From Dama dama (taxonomy: Eukaryota; Chordata; Mammalia; Artiodactyla; Cervidae), in assembly GCF_033118175.1 (NCBI RefSeq), contig NC_083711.1, forward strand, positions 45,394,001-45,458,000: DNA of 64,000 bases. Direction: 5' to 3'. Shown here one piece after another: positions 24,684 through 33,628 of this stretch. The notes below the pieces were generated by a model. That model ran no database searches, was not told the DNA's origin, and saw only the letters and a program-made list of their open reading frames with translations. The number at the start of each line of letters is the position of its first letter. The first letter of the stretch is position 1. A program made the position numbers and the translations under genes.

Positions 24684-27600
24684 CTAAATTCCATATATAT
24701 GTGTTAGTATGCTGTAATGTTCTTTATCTTTCTGGCTTACTTCACTCTGTATAATGGGCTCCAGCTTCATCCATCTCATTAGGACTGGTTCAAATGAATT
24801 CTTTTTAATGGCTGAGTAATATTCCATGGTGTATATGTACCACAGCTTCCTTATCCATTCATCTGCTGATGGGCATCTAGGTTGCTTCCATGTCCTGGCT
24901 ATTATAAACAGTGCTGCGATGAACATTGGGGTGCACGTGTCTCTTTCAGATCTGGTTTCCTCAGTGTGTATGCCCAGAAGTGGGATTGCTGGGTCATATG
25001 GCAGTTCTATTTCCAGTTTTTTAAGAAATCTCCACACTGTTTTCCATAGCGGCTGTACTAGTTTGCATTCCCACCAACAGTGTAAGAGGGTTCCCTTTTC
25101 TCCACACCCTCTCCAGCATTTATTGCTTGTAGACTTTTGGATAGCAGCCATCCTGACTGGCGTGTAATGGTACCTCATTGTGGTTTTGATTTGCATTTCT
25201 CTAATAATGAGTGATGTTGAGCATCTTTTCATGTGTTTGTTAGCCATCTGTATGTCTTCTTTGGAGAAATGTCTGTTTAGTTCTTTGGCCCATTTTTTGA
25301 TTGGGTCATTTATTTTTCTGGAATTGAGGTGCAGGAGTTGCTTGTATATTTTTGAGATTAATCCTTTGTCTGTTTCTTCATTTGCTATTATTTTCTCCCA
25401 ATCTGAGGGCTGTCTTTTCACCTTACTTATAGTTTCCTTTGTAGTGCAAAAGCTTTTAAGTTTCATTAGGTCCCATTTGTTTAGTTTTGCTTTTATTTCC
25501 AATATTCTGGGAGGTGGGTCATAGAGGATCTTGCTGTGATTTATGTCGGAGAGTGTTTTGCCTATGTTCTCCTCTAGGAGTTTTATAGTTTCTGGTCTTA
25601 CATTTAGATCTTTAATCCATTTTGAGTTTATTTTTGTGTATGGTGTTAGAAAGTGTTCTAGTTTCATTCTTTTACAAGTGGTTGACCAGTTTTCCCAGCA
25701 CCACTTGTTAAAGAGGTTGTCTTTTTTCCATTGTATATCCTTGCCTCCTTTGTCAAAGATAAGGTGTCCATAGGTTCGTGGATTTATCTCTGGGCTTTCT
25801 ATTCTGTTCCATTGATCTATATGTCTGTCTTTGTGCCAGTACCATACTGTCTTGATGACTGTGGCTTTGTAGTAGAGTCTGAAGTCAGGCAGGTTGATTC
25901 CTCCAGTTCCATTCTTCTTTCTCAAGATTACTTTGGCTATTTGAGGTTTTTTGTATTTCCATATAAATTGTGAAATTCTTTGGTCTAGTTCTGTGAAAAA
26001 TACTGTTGGTAGCTTGATAGGGATTGCATTGAATCTATAGAATGCTTTGGGTAGAATAGCCATTTTGACAATGTTAATTCTTCCAATCCATGAACACGGT
26101 ATGTTTCTCCATCTGTTTGTGTCCTCTTTGATTTCTTTCATCAGTGTTTTATAGTTTTCTATGTATAGGTCCTTTGTTTCTTTAGGTAGATATACTCCTA
26201 AGTATTTTATTCTTTTTGTTGCAATGGTGAATGGTATTGTTTCCTTAATTTCTCTGTCTGTTTTTTCATTGTTAGTATATAGGAATGCAAGGGATTTCTG
26301 TGTGTTAATTTTATATCCTGCAACTTTACTATATTCATTGATTAGCTCTAGTAATTTTCTGGTAGAGTCTTTAGGGTTTTCTATATAGAGGATCATGTCA
26401 TCTGCAAACAGTGAGAATTTTACTTCTTCTTTTCCTATCTGGATTCCTTTTACTTCTTTTTCTGCTCTGATTGCTGTGGCCAGCACTTCCAACACTATGT
26501 TGAATAGTAGTGGTGAGAGTGGGCACCCTTGTCTTGTTCCTGATTTCAGGGGAAATGCCTTCAATTTTTCACCATTGAGGGTGATGCTTGCTGTGGGTTT
26601 GTCATATATAGCTTTTATTATGTTGAGGTATGTTCCTTCTATTCCTGCTTTTTGGAGAGTTTTAATCATAAATGAGTGTTGAATTTTGTCAAAGGCTTTC
26701 TCTGCATCTATTGAGATAATCATATGGTTTTTATCTTTCAATTTGTTAATGTGGTGCATTACATTGATTGATTTGCGGATATTAAAGAATCCTTGCATTC
26801 CTGGGATAAAGCCCACTTGGTCATGGTGTATGATTTTTTTAATATGTTGTTGGATTCTGTTTGCTAGAATTTTGTTAAGGATTTTTGCATCTATGTTCAT
26901 CAGTGATATTGGCCTGTAGTTTTCTTTTTTTGTGGCATCTTTGTCTGGTTTTGGAATTAGGGTGATGGTGGCCTCATAGAATGAGTTTGGAAGCTTACCT
27001 TCTTCTGCAATTTTCTGGAAGAGTTTGAGTAAGATAGGTGTTAGCTCTTCTCTAAATTTTTGGTAGAATTCAGCTGTGAAGCCATCTGGTCCTGGGCTTT
27101 TGTTTGCTGGAAGATTTTTGATGACAGTTTCGATTTCCTTGCTTGTGATGGGTCTGTTAAGATCTTCTATTTCTTCCTGGTTCAGTTTTGGAAAGTTATA
27201 CTTTTCTAAGAATTTGTCCATTTCATCCAAGTTGTCCATTTTATTGGCATAGAGCTGCTGGTAGTAGTCTCTTATGATCCTTTGTATTTCAGTGTTGTCT
27301 GTTGTGATCTCTCCATTTTCATTTCTAATTTTGTTAATTTGGTTTTTCTCTCTTTGTTTCTTAATGAGTCTTGCTAATGGTTTGTCAATTTTGTTTATTT
27401 TTTCAAAAAAACAAATTTTAGCTTTGTTGATTTTTGCTATGGTCTCTTTAGTTTCTTTTGCATTTATTTCTGCCCTGATTTTTAAGATTTCTTTCCTTCT
27501 GCTAACTCTGGGGTTCTTCATTTCTTCCTTCTCTAATTGCTTTAGATGTAGAGTTAGGTTATTTATTTGGTTTTTTTCTTGTTTCTTGATGTAAGCCTGT

Positions 27601-28502
27601 AATGCTATGAACCTTCCCCTTAGCACTGCTTTTACAGTGTCCCATAGGTTTTGGGTTGTTGTGTTTTCATTTTCATTCATTTCTATACATATTTTGATTT
27701 CTTTTTTGATTTCTTCTATGATTTGTTGGTTATTCAGAAGCGTGTTATTTAGCCTCCATATGTTTGAAGTTTTAACAATTTTTTTCCTGTAATGGAGATC
27801 TAATCTTACTGCACTGTGGTCAGAAAAGATGACTGGAATGATTTCAATTTTTTTGAATTTTCCAAGACCAGATTTATGGCCCAGGATGTGATCTATTCTG
27901 GAGAATGTTCCATGTGCACTTGAGAAAAAGGTGAAGTTGATTGTTTTGGGGTGAAATGTCCTATAGATATCAATTAAGTCTAGCTGGTCGATTGTGTCAT
28001 TTAAGGTTTGTGTTTCCTTGTTAATTTTCTGTTTAGTTGATCTATCCATAGTTGTGAGTGGGGTATTAAAGTCTCCCACTATTATTGTGTTACTATTAAT
28101 TTCCTCTTTCATACTCGTTAGCGTTTGCCGTACATATTGCGGTGCTCCTATGTTGGGTGCATATATATTTATAATTGTTATATCTTCTTCTTTGATTGAT
28201 CCTTTGATCATTATGTAGTGTCCTTCTTTGTCTCTTTTCACTTCCTTTATTTGAAAGTCTATTTTATCTGATATGAGTATTGCGACTCCTGCTTTCGTTT
28301 GGTCTCCGTTTGCATGAAATATTTTTTTCCAGCCCTTCACTTTTAGTCTGTATGTGTCTCTTGTTTTGAGGTGGGTCTCTTGTAGACAGCATATATAGGG
28401 GTCTTGTTTTTGTATCCATTCAGCCAATCTTTGTCTTTTGGTTGGGGCATTCAACCCATTTACATTTAGGGTAATTATTGATAGGTGTGGTCCCGTTGCC
28501 AT
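24684..28502 (-). CDS. L1 ORF2 protein: endonuclease and reverse transcriptase
   Basis: This is the enzyme of L1 retrotransposition. It nicks genomic DNA and primes reverse transcription of L1 RNA at the nick. The length of 1272 residues is close to that of human ORF2p (about 1275). The N-terminal apurinic-type endonuclease shows 'TLNVNGLN' (Asn13), 'LQETH' (Glu42), 'VGDFNTPL' (about 143) and 'SDHSAVRLDL' (about 227). The reverse transcriptase follows, with 'KSPGPDGF', 'ISIDAEKAFDKIQ', 'TRQGCPLSPLLFN' and the catalytic 'FADD' at 699-702 (bases 26397-26408). The C-terminus keeps the cysteine cluster 'CWRGCGEKGTLLHCWWEC'. The start lies 51 bp after the ORF1 stop, as expected for the dicistronic L1 mRNA, where ORF2 is translated by an unusual termination-reinitiation route. 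No inactivating change is apparent. Confidence 0.97.
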   Translation of the reverse strand: MATGPHLSIITLNVNGLNAPTKRQRLAEWIQKQDPYICCLQETHLKTRDTYRLKVKGWKKIFHANGDQTKAGVAILISDKIDFQIKEVKRDKEGHYIMIKGSIKEEDITIINIYAPNIGAPQYVRQTLTSMKEEINSNTIIVGDFNTPLTTMDRSTKQKINKETQTLNDTIDQLDLIDIYRTFHPKTINFTFFSSAHGTFSRIDHILGHKSGLGKFKKIEIIPVIFSDHSAVRLDLHYRKKIVKTSNIWRLNNTLLNNQQIIEEIKKEIKICIEMNENENTTTQNLWDTVKAVLRGRFIALQAYIKKQEKNQINNLTLHLKQLEKEEMKNPRVSRRKEILKIRAEINAKETKETIAKINKAKICFFEKINKIDKPLARLIKKQREKNQINKIRNENGEITTDNTEIQRIIRDYYQQLYANKMDNLDEMDKFLEKYNFPKLNQEEIEDLNRPITSKEIETVIKNLPANKSPGPDGFTAEFYQKFREELTPILLKLFQKIAEEGKLPNSFYEATITLIPKPDKDATKKENYRPISLMNIDAKILNKILANRIQQHIKKIIHHDQVGFIPGMQGFFNIRKSINVMHHINKLKDKNHMIISIDAEKAFDKIQHSFMIKTLQKAGIEGTYLNIIKAIYDKPTASITLNGEKLKAFPLKSGTRQGCPLSPLLFNIVLEVLATAIRAEKEVKGIQIGKEEVKFSLFADDMILYIENPKDSTRKLLELINEYSKVAGYKINTQKSLAFLYTNNEKTDREIKETIPFTIATKRIKYLGVYLPKETKDLYIENYKTLMKEIKEDTNRWRNIPCSWIGRINIVKMAILPKAFYRFNAIPIKLPTVFFTELDQRISQFIWKYKKPQIAKVILRKKNGTGGINLPDFRLYYKATVIKTVWYWHKDRHIDQWNRIESPEINPRTYGHLIFDKGGKDIQWKKDNLFNKWCWENWSTTCKRMKLEHFLTPYTKINSKWIKDLNVRPETIKLLEENIGKTLSDINHSKILYDPPPRILEIKAKLNKWDLMKLKSFCTTKETISKVKRQPSDWEKIIANEETDKGLISKIYKQLLHLNSRKINDPIKKWAKELNRHFSKEDIQMANKHMKRCSTSLIIREMQIKTTMRYHYTPVRMAAIQKSTSNKCWRGCGEKGTLLHCWWECKLVQPLWKTVWRFLKKLEIELPYDPAIPLLGIHTEETRSERDTCTPMFIAALFIIARTWKQPRCPSADEWIRKLWYIYTMEYYSAIKKNSFEPVLMRWMKLEPIIQSEVSQKDKEHYSILTHIYGI

Positions 28503-28553
28503 TTACTTTGTTGTTTTGGGTTCACGTTTATACAACCTTTCTGCGTTTCCTGT

Positions 28554-29480
28554 CTAGAGAAGATCCTTTAGGATTTGTTGAAGAGCTGGTTTGGTGGTGC
28601 TGAATTCTCTCAGCTTTTGCTTATCTGTAAAGCTTTTGAATTCTCTTTCATATCTGAATGAGATCCTTGCTGGATACAGTAATCTAGGTTGTAGGTTATT
28701 CTCTTTCATTACTTTCAGTATGTCCTGCCATTCCCTTCTGGCCTGGAGGGTTTCTATTGATAGATCAGCTGTTATCCTTATGGGAATCCCTTTGTGTGTT
28801 ATTTGTTGTTTTTCCCTTGCTGCTTTTAATATTTGTTCTTTGTGTTTGATCTTTGTTAATTTGATTAATATGTGTCTTGGGGTGTTTCGCCTTGGGTTTA
28901 TCCTGTTTGGGACTCTCTGGGTTTCTTGGACTTGGGTGGCTATTTCCTTCCCCATTTTAGGGAAGTTTTCAGCTATTATCTCCTCGAGTATTTTCTCATG
29001 GCCTTTCTTTTTGTCTTCTTCTTCTGGAACTCCTATGATTCGAATGTTGGGGCGTTTCACATTGTCCCAGAGGTCCCTGAGGTTGTCCTCATTTCTTTTG
29101 AGCCTTTTTTCTTTTTTCCTCTCTGCTTCATTTATTTCCACCATTTTATCTTCTACCTCACTTATCCTATCTTCTGTCTCCGTTATTCTACTCTTGGTTC
29201 CCTCCAAAGTGTTTTTGATCTCATTCATTGCATTATTCATTTGTAATTGACTCTTTTTTATTTCTTCTAGGTCTTTATTAAACAGTTCTTGAATCTTTTC
29301 AATCTTTGTTTCCAGGCTATTTATCTGTAACTCCATTTTGTTTTCAAGATTTTGGATCATTTTTATTATCATTATTCTAAATTCTTTTTCAGGTAGATTC
29401 CCTATCTCCTCCTCTTTTGTTTGACTTGGTGGGCATTTTTCATGTTCCTTTACCTGTTGGGTATTTCTTTGCCCTTTCAT
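28554..29480 (-). CDS. L1 ORF1 protein: RNA-binding chaperone
   Basis: ORF1p coats L1 RNA as a trimer and is needed for retrotransposition in cis. The 308-residue product has a charged N-terminus. A long coiled coil follows at roughly residues 28-125 (heptads in 'KMIQNLENKMELQINSLET', 'ITETEDRISEVEDKMVEI'). An RRM-like domain starts near 'RPNIRIIGVPEEE' and a C-terminal domain contains 'RRNTPRHILIKLTKIKHKEQ' and 'ITADLSIETLQARREWQDI', the conserved RNA-binding region. Human ORF1p is somewhat longer (338), and the difference is mainly N-terminal. The start ATG has A at -3. The frame is uninterrupted. Confidence 0.96.
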   Translation of the reverse strand: MKGQRNTQQVKEHEKCPPSQTKEEEIGNLPEKEFRIMIIKMIQNLENKMELQINSLETKIEKIQELFNKDLEEIKKSQLQMNNAMNEIKNTLEGTKSRITETEDRISEVEDKMVEINEAERKKEKRLKRNEDNLRDLWDNVKRPNIRIIGVPEEEDKKKGHEKILEEIIAENFPKMGKEIATQVQETQRVPNRINPRRNTPRHILIKLTKIKHKEQILKAAREKQQITHKGIPIRITADLSIETLQARREWQDILKVMKENNLQPRLLYPARISFRYEREFKSFTDKQKLREFSTTKPALQQILKDLL

Positions 29481-30339
29481 CTTGTTTAGATTGCTGTGTC
29501 TGGAGTGGGCTTTCTGTATTCTGGAGGTCTGTGGTTCCTTTTTATTGTGGAGGATTAACCCAGTGGGTGGGGTTAGATGATTGGCTTGTCAAGATTTCCT
29601 GGTTAGGGAAGCTTGCGTCAGTGTTCTGGTGCGTGGAACTTGATTTCTTCTCTTTGGAGAGCAATGGAGTGCCCAGTAATGAGTTTTGAGATGGGTCTAT
29701 GTGTTAGGTGTGACCTTGGGCAGCCTGTATGTTGATGTTCAGGGCTATGTTCCTGCGTTGCTGGAGAATTTGCGTGGTATGTCTTGCTCTAAAACTTATT
29801 GGCTCTTGGGTGGTGGTTGGTTTCAGTGTAGGTATGGAGGCTTTTGGACAGTCACTTATTACTTAAAGTTCCATAAAGTCCGGAGTTTTCTGGTGTTCTC
29901 AGGTTTTGGGCTTAAGTCTCCTGCCTCTGGATTTCAGTTTTATTCTTCCTGTAGTCTCAGGACTTCTCCAACTATACAGCCCTGATAAGAAAACTTCTAG
30001 GTTAATGGCTAAAAGATTCTCCCCGGTTAGGGACACCCAGAGAGGTTCACAGAGTCACATGAAGAAGAGGAGAGGGAGGAGGGAGATAGAGATGAACAGG
30101 AGGAGAAAAAGGGGGACTCAAGAGGAGAGAGACAGATCTACGCAGCTGTCTCTTCCCAGAGTGTTCTCCGTAGCCCAGTCACCTACAAAGATTCACAGAA
30201 TTGGATTGGGAAGCGAAGGGGAAAGGAGGAAATAGAGGTGTTCTGAGGTAGAAAACAGAGAGTCAAGATTGGGAGAGAATAATCTTCAGTTTAAAACTAG
30301 GGCTTCTCTTCTTTTTTTTTTTTTTTTGTAAGGTTATAG

Positions 30340-30640
30340 TGTATTGAAAATGAAAGTTAAGGAGTAGTAGAGGAGTACTAGAGGACTTTAAAAGAAATAA
30401 GAGAAAAAGAAAAATAGAAAATAGAAGAGAAAAAGGAAAGAAAAAAAAGAAAAAGAAAAGAAAAAAGAAAAAAAAAAATTTTTTCCCCCTAATTAAAAAA
30501 TCGTAAAAGTCTATGGAAATGAAAGTTAAGGAGTAATGGGGGAGTAATAGGGGATTTTAAAGGAAAATAAAAGAGAAAAAAGAAAAAAGAAAAAATAAAA
30601 TAAAAATAAAAGAGAAAAAAGTAAAATTATATCTAGGAGT
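30340..30640 (+). repeat. Purine-rich tandem duplication inside L1 5' UTR
   Basis: 'atgaaagttaaggagta' occurs at about 30350 and again at about 30519, each followed by a G/A-only stretch of roughly 80-110 bases. This gives a two-copy unit of about 170 bp. The long purine strand lies on the plus strand, antisense to the L1. Such tracts can form triplex DNA. Confidence 0.8.
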
Positions 30641-31765
30641 TTCTCTGGAGCTGTTGCGGTCAGTGTGGGTTCGGCTCAGTTTCAGATAGCTCCTCGTTCC
30701 AGCTTACACTCCTCGATGTCTACAGGCCCCTTCCGGTGTATTCCGTGTTTTCTACAGGGATTTTAATCTGTTGCACCAGTCCCTTCTGAAGCGGTTCCCT
30801 TTGTTTATTTGGCTTCTGTTTGCAGGTCTCTTCAGAGCCTCATTTCCGCCCTGACACAGGCGGGCGGAGGTGGACTCTTATTCAGGCAGCTAGTTCCGTC
30901 GCTCTGTGGGGAGGGGCTGGCGCTGTGGGGACGGGCTTGCGCCGCGGGGATGGGCTGGGGCTGCCAGGAGGGGCCGACGCTGCTCTCTCCTCTGCGCTGC
31001 TCAGGCTCCCGGCTGTTCTATATGGAGCGCGCCCCGCGCTGCGCGCGGTTCCAGCCCTCGGGTGTTCCACAAAAGCGCAGAACGAAAAGCTGCGCCTGCT
31101 CTCTGTGCCTTCCCCGTCAGAGCGGTCCAGGCAGCCAGGGGCTCGGTGGGCGCACTCTCCCCAGGTGTGGCGCGCCCCCTCCCCTCCGCAGACCCAGTCT
31201 CAGTTTCCGCTGGCGCCAGTCGGGTGCGCGCGCCTTCTGCCCTCCGCGTCCCCAGTCCCAGTCCCCGCCCGCGCCGGTCGAGTGCCTGCGCCCTGCGTCT
31301 CGCCGCGACCTTCCCCTCCCCCCTGCCTCCTGCCTCCGGCGGAGCTGGGCCGGTCCGCAGCCTGCGAGCTCCTCTCTGGACCCTCTCGGTCTCTTTGTTC
31401 TGCGAACGGCCGGCAGTGTGTTCGGGCCGGCTAATTTACTCTCTCTCCTTTGGTCTCCCACAGTTCAAGTTGGCAACTCACAGAAGCTCCCTCCGATTGT
31501 CCTCAGGGCACTCAGGCCCGGACCCTGCCCCAAGCAATGCCGCCTAAGACTCCCTTCCCAGGACGGACCTCTGTCCTTAGCTCTTTTGTCTCACTTTTTA
31601 TCTTTTATATTTTGTCCTACCTCCTTTCGAAGACAATGGGCTGCTTTTCTGGGCGCCTGATGACCTCAGCTAGCGATCAGAAGTTGTTTTGCGAAGTTTG
31701 CTCTGCGTTCAGTTATTCTTTTGATGAATTTATAGGAGAGAAAGTGGTCTCCCCGTCCTACTCCT

Positions 31766-31775
31766 CCGCCATCTT
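31766..31775 (-). promoter_or_regulatory. YY1-like site at the first bases of the L1
   Basis: The minus strand begins AAGATGGCGG at 31775, which matches the YY1 core (CCGCCATCTT on the plus strand). In human L1 a YY1 site at +12 to +21 sets the transcription start. Having the motif at the insertion junction argues that the 5' end is complete. Confidence 0.75.
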
Positions 31776-31792
31776 CAGATAGCACATAATTT
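31776..31792. repeat. Target-site duplication, right copy, of the full-length L1
   Basis: Second copy of CAGATAGCACATAATTT, next to the L1 5' end. On the L1 sense strand the cleavage junction reads CTTG/AAATT, a relaxed version of the usual TT/AAAA endonuclease site. Confidence 0.97.
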
Positions 31793-31863
31793 CAAGACAT
31801 ATTATAGTCTGTAAGTGAATCTTATCTACAGGGAGGGGAGATGAGAACAAGAAAAAGGTTATC

Positions 31864-32936
31864 CTGTTCTTCGGTCACTAAGGCATGTCCAACTCTTTGC
31901 AGCCCCATGGACTGTAGCACACCAGGCTTCCCTGTCCTTTCCTGTCTCCCAGAGTTTGCTCAAACTCATGTCCATTGAGTCCGTGATGCCATCCAACCAT
32001 CTCATCCTCTGCTGCCCCCTCCTCCTCCTGCCCTCAATCTTTTTTAACATCAGGGTCTTTTCCAGTGAGTCGGCTCTTTCCATGAGGTGGCCAAAGTATT
32101 GGAGCTTCAGCTTCAGCCCTTCCAATGAATATTCAGGATTGATTTCCTTTAGGATTGAGTGGTTTGATCTCCTTGCTGTCCAAGGGACTCTCAAGGGTCT
32201 TCTCCAGCACCGCAATTTGAAAGCATTAACTCTTCAGCACTCAGCTTTCTTTGTGGTCCAACTCTCACATCTGTACATGACGACTGGAAAAACCATAGCT
32301 TTGACTATACAGACCTGTGTTGGCAAAGTGATGCCTCTGCTTTCTTAGTGAGCTGTCTAGCTTTCCTTCCAAGGAGTAAACGTCTTTTAATTTCATGGCT
32401 GCAATCACCGTCCACAGTGATTTTGGAGCCCAAAGAAATAAAATCTGTTACTATTTCTAGTTTTTCCCCATCTATTTGCCATGAAGTGATGGGACTGGAT
32501 GCCATGATCTTAATTTTCTGTATATTGAGTTTTAAGCCAGCTTTTTCATTCTCTTTTACTCTCAGCAAGAGGTTCTTTAGTTCCTTTTCATTTTCTGCCA
32601 TTAGAGTGGTATCATCTGTATATCTGAGGTTGTTGATATCTCTCCCAGCAATCTTGATTTGTTTGTGAGTCACCCAACCTGGCATTTTGCATGATATACT
32701 CTACATATAAGGTAAATAAGTAGAGTGACAATACATAGCCTTGATGTACTCCTTTCCCAATTTTGAACCAGTTCATTTTTCCATGTCTGGTTCTAACTGT
32801 CGCTTCTTGGCCTGCGTACAGGTTTTGCAGGAGGCAGGTAAGGTGATCTGGTATTCCCATCTCTTTAAGAATTTTCCACAGTTTGTTGTAATCCACACAG
32901 TCAAAGGTTTTAGTGTAGCCAATGAAGCAGAAGCAT
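31864..32936 (-). pseudogene. BovB LINE fragment with RT remnant, antisense
   Basis: About 1.07 kb of BovB. Minus-strand frames carry the RT palm ('CFIGYTKTFDCVDYNKLWKI', 'YAGQEATVRTRHGKMNWFKI', 'KGVHQGYVLSLYLF') and downstream parts ('ADDTTLM'-equivalent 'YTDDTTLMAENEKELKNLL'). The C-terminal 'RRPLRVPWTARRSNHSILKE' end is at 31859-32215. The YTDD box keeps both aspartates, but the first motif reads YTKTFD and frames are split, so the copy is dead. Its upstream end is replaced by mariner sequence at about 32937. Confidence 0.9.
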
Positions 32937-32948
32937 TTGGTTGGTGCA

Positions 32949-33069
32949 AAAGTAATTTCAGTTTCAGACCCTGAATTTGAAATCATCTTAACTAGGTCCA
33001 GACACATCTTTATTAATCAAAATAGGAACCATGGAAAGCATTTTCTGCCCCCCGCTGGTTGTAGAAGCA
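32949..33069 (+). repeat. Left arm of an inverted repeat within the mariner
   Basis: Bases 32949-33032 are the reverse complement of 33320-33403 (76 of 84 match). The next 37 bases, 33033-33069, are the reverse complement of 33196-33232 (34 of 37 match). The right arm has 87 extra bases between these blocks. The arm includes the mariner 3' UTR motif 'catctttattaatcaaaa'. Confidence 0.9.
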
Positions 33070-33252
33070 CAACCCATGCTTCCAAAGTTGAACGGATTGG
33101 ACTACAAAATTTGGCCTCAACCACCATATTCACTTGACCTCTCACCAACCAACTACCACTTCTTTCAGCATTTTGACAACTTTTTTCAGGGAAAATGCTT
33201 CCACAACCAGCAGGAGGCAGAAAATGCTTTCCAAGAGTTCACTGAATCCTGA
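33031..33252 (+). pseudogene. Mariner transposase C-terminal fragment, sense
   Basis: The frame gives 'AQPMLPKLNGLDYKIWPQ', 'PPYSLDLSPTNYHFFQHFDN' and 'GKCFHNQQEAENAFQEFTES', ending in a stop. The mariner signature YSPDLAP appears as YSLDLSP, so the third catalytic aspartate is retained. The residues before 'AQP' come from the inverted junction and are not transposase. The N-terminal two thirds are absent here. Confidence 0.85.
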
Positions 33253-33403
33253 AGCATGGATGTTTATGCTATAAGAACAAACACAGTTTTTTCTCATTGG
33301 CAAAATTGTGTTGATTGTAATGGTTCCTGTTTTGATTAATAAAGATGTGTCTGAGCCTGGTTAGGATGATTTCAGATTCGGAGTCTGAAACTGAAATTAC
33401 TTT
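33196..33403 (-). repeat. Right arm of the inverted repeat within the mariner
   Basis: Partner of 32949-33069. It contains both matching blocks (33196-33232 and 33320-33403) separated by 87 bases that the left arm lacks. The plus strand here is the sense 3' end of the transposase gene, its UTR and part of the terminal repeat. Confidence 0.9.
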
Positions 33404-33410
33404 GTCACCT

Positions 33411-33628
33411 TCCAATGGCTGGTCACTACACTCCTCATCTTCAAGTCTCCCCTCTCCTTTGCAAAACTTTTGGAACCACCACCGCACTGTACATTCATTA
33501 GCAGTTCCTGGGCCAAATGCATTGCTGATGTTGCCAGTTGTCTCCGCTGCTTTTATGACCCATTTTGAACTCCAAAAAAAAAAAAAAGAAATTGCTTGAA
33601 TTTGCTTTTTGTCTAACATTGTTTCCAT
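33411..33628 (-). pseudogene. Mariner transposase N-terminal fragment
   Basis: About 73 residues of the DNA-binding (helix-turn-helix) region are recognisable, beginning METMLDKKQIQAI and ending near 'CSDQPLEGDK'. A 13-base homopolymer at 33576-33588 has inserted a run of phenylalanines and disrupted the first helix region. After 'GDK' the frame runs into the inverted 3' end and stops being transposase. Confidence 0.85.

Larger units (their letters stand above)
24342..31775 (-). mobile_element. Full-length L1 (L1-BT type) retrotransposon, both ORFs intact
   Basis: A 7.43-kb antisense element bounded by a perfect 17-18 bp duplication. In element order it has a 2.3-kb 5' UTR (31775-29481) with a YY1-like site at its first bases, a CpG-rich region and purine-rich tandem units. 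ORF1 (308 codons), a 51-bp spacer, ORF2 (1272 codons), a 340-bp 3' UTR and a tail of A runs with (TAA)n/(TAAA)n follow. No internal stop or frameshift is seen in either frame. Intact frames, intact 5' end and an unmutated duplication point to a recent insertion. Whether it can still move is not shown by sequence alone. It lies antisense in the presumed EPHA6 intron, the orientation that avoids L1 polyadenylation signals acting on the host transcript. Confidence 0.96.
29481..31775 (-). promoter_or_regulatory. L1 5' UTR with internal promoter and CpG-rich region
   Basis: This 2.3-kb leader precedes ORF1. It holds a C+G-rich, CpG-dense stretch (about 30800-31560) in an otherwise AT-rich window and two purine-rich tandem units (30340-30640). 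L1 leaders act as internal RNA polymerase II promoters, often with an antisense promoter as well. That role is inferred from the family. On the plus strand several overlapping open frames cross the CpG-rich part because it lacks AT-rich stops. Confidence 0.85.

Noticed and set aside
24826..28218. Chain of plus-strand frames of 60-114 codons rich in hydrophobic residues
   Set aside because: They are antisense shadows of L1 ORF2 and share no family motifs.
28591..29250. 219-codon plus-strand open frame with apparent membrane-like segments
   Set aside because: It is the antisense of L1 ORF1. The hydrophobic look comes from reading a lysine/glutamate-rich coding strand backwards.
30882..31461. 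Proline/arginine-rich open frames on both strands that look like a GC-rich host gene
   Set aside because: They lie within the L1 5' UTR and reflect its CpG-rich composition.
24342..31775. Reading the antisense RT and endonuclease as an endogenous retrovirus
   Set aside because: There are no LTRs, gag or protease. The endonuclease-RT order, A-rich tail and target duplication are those of a LINE.
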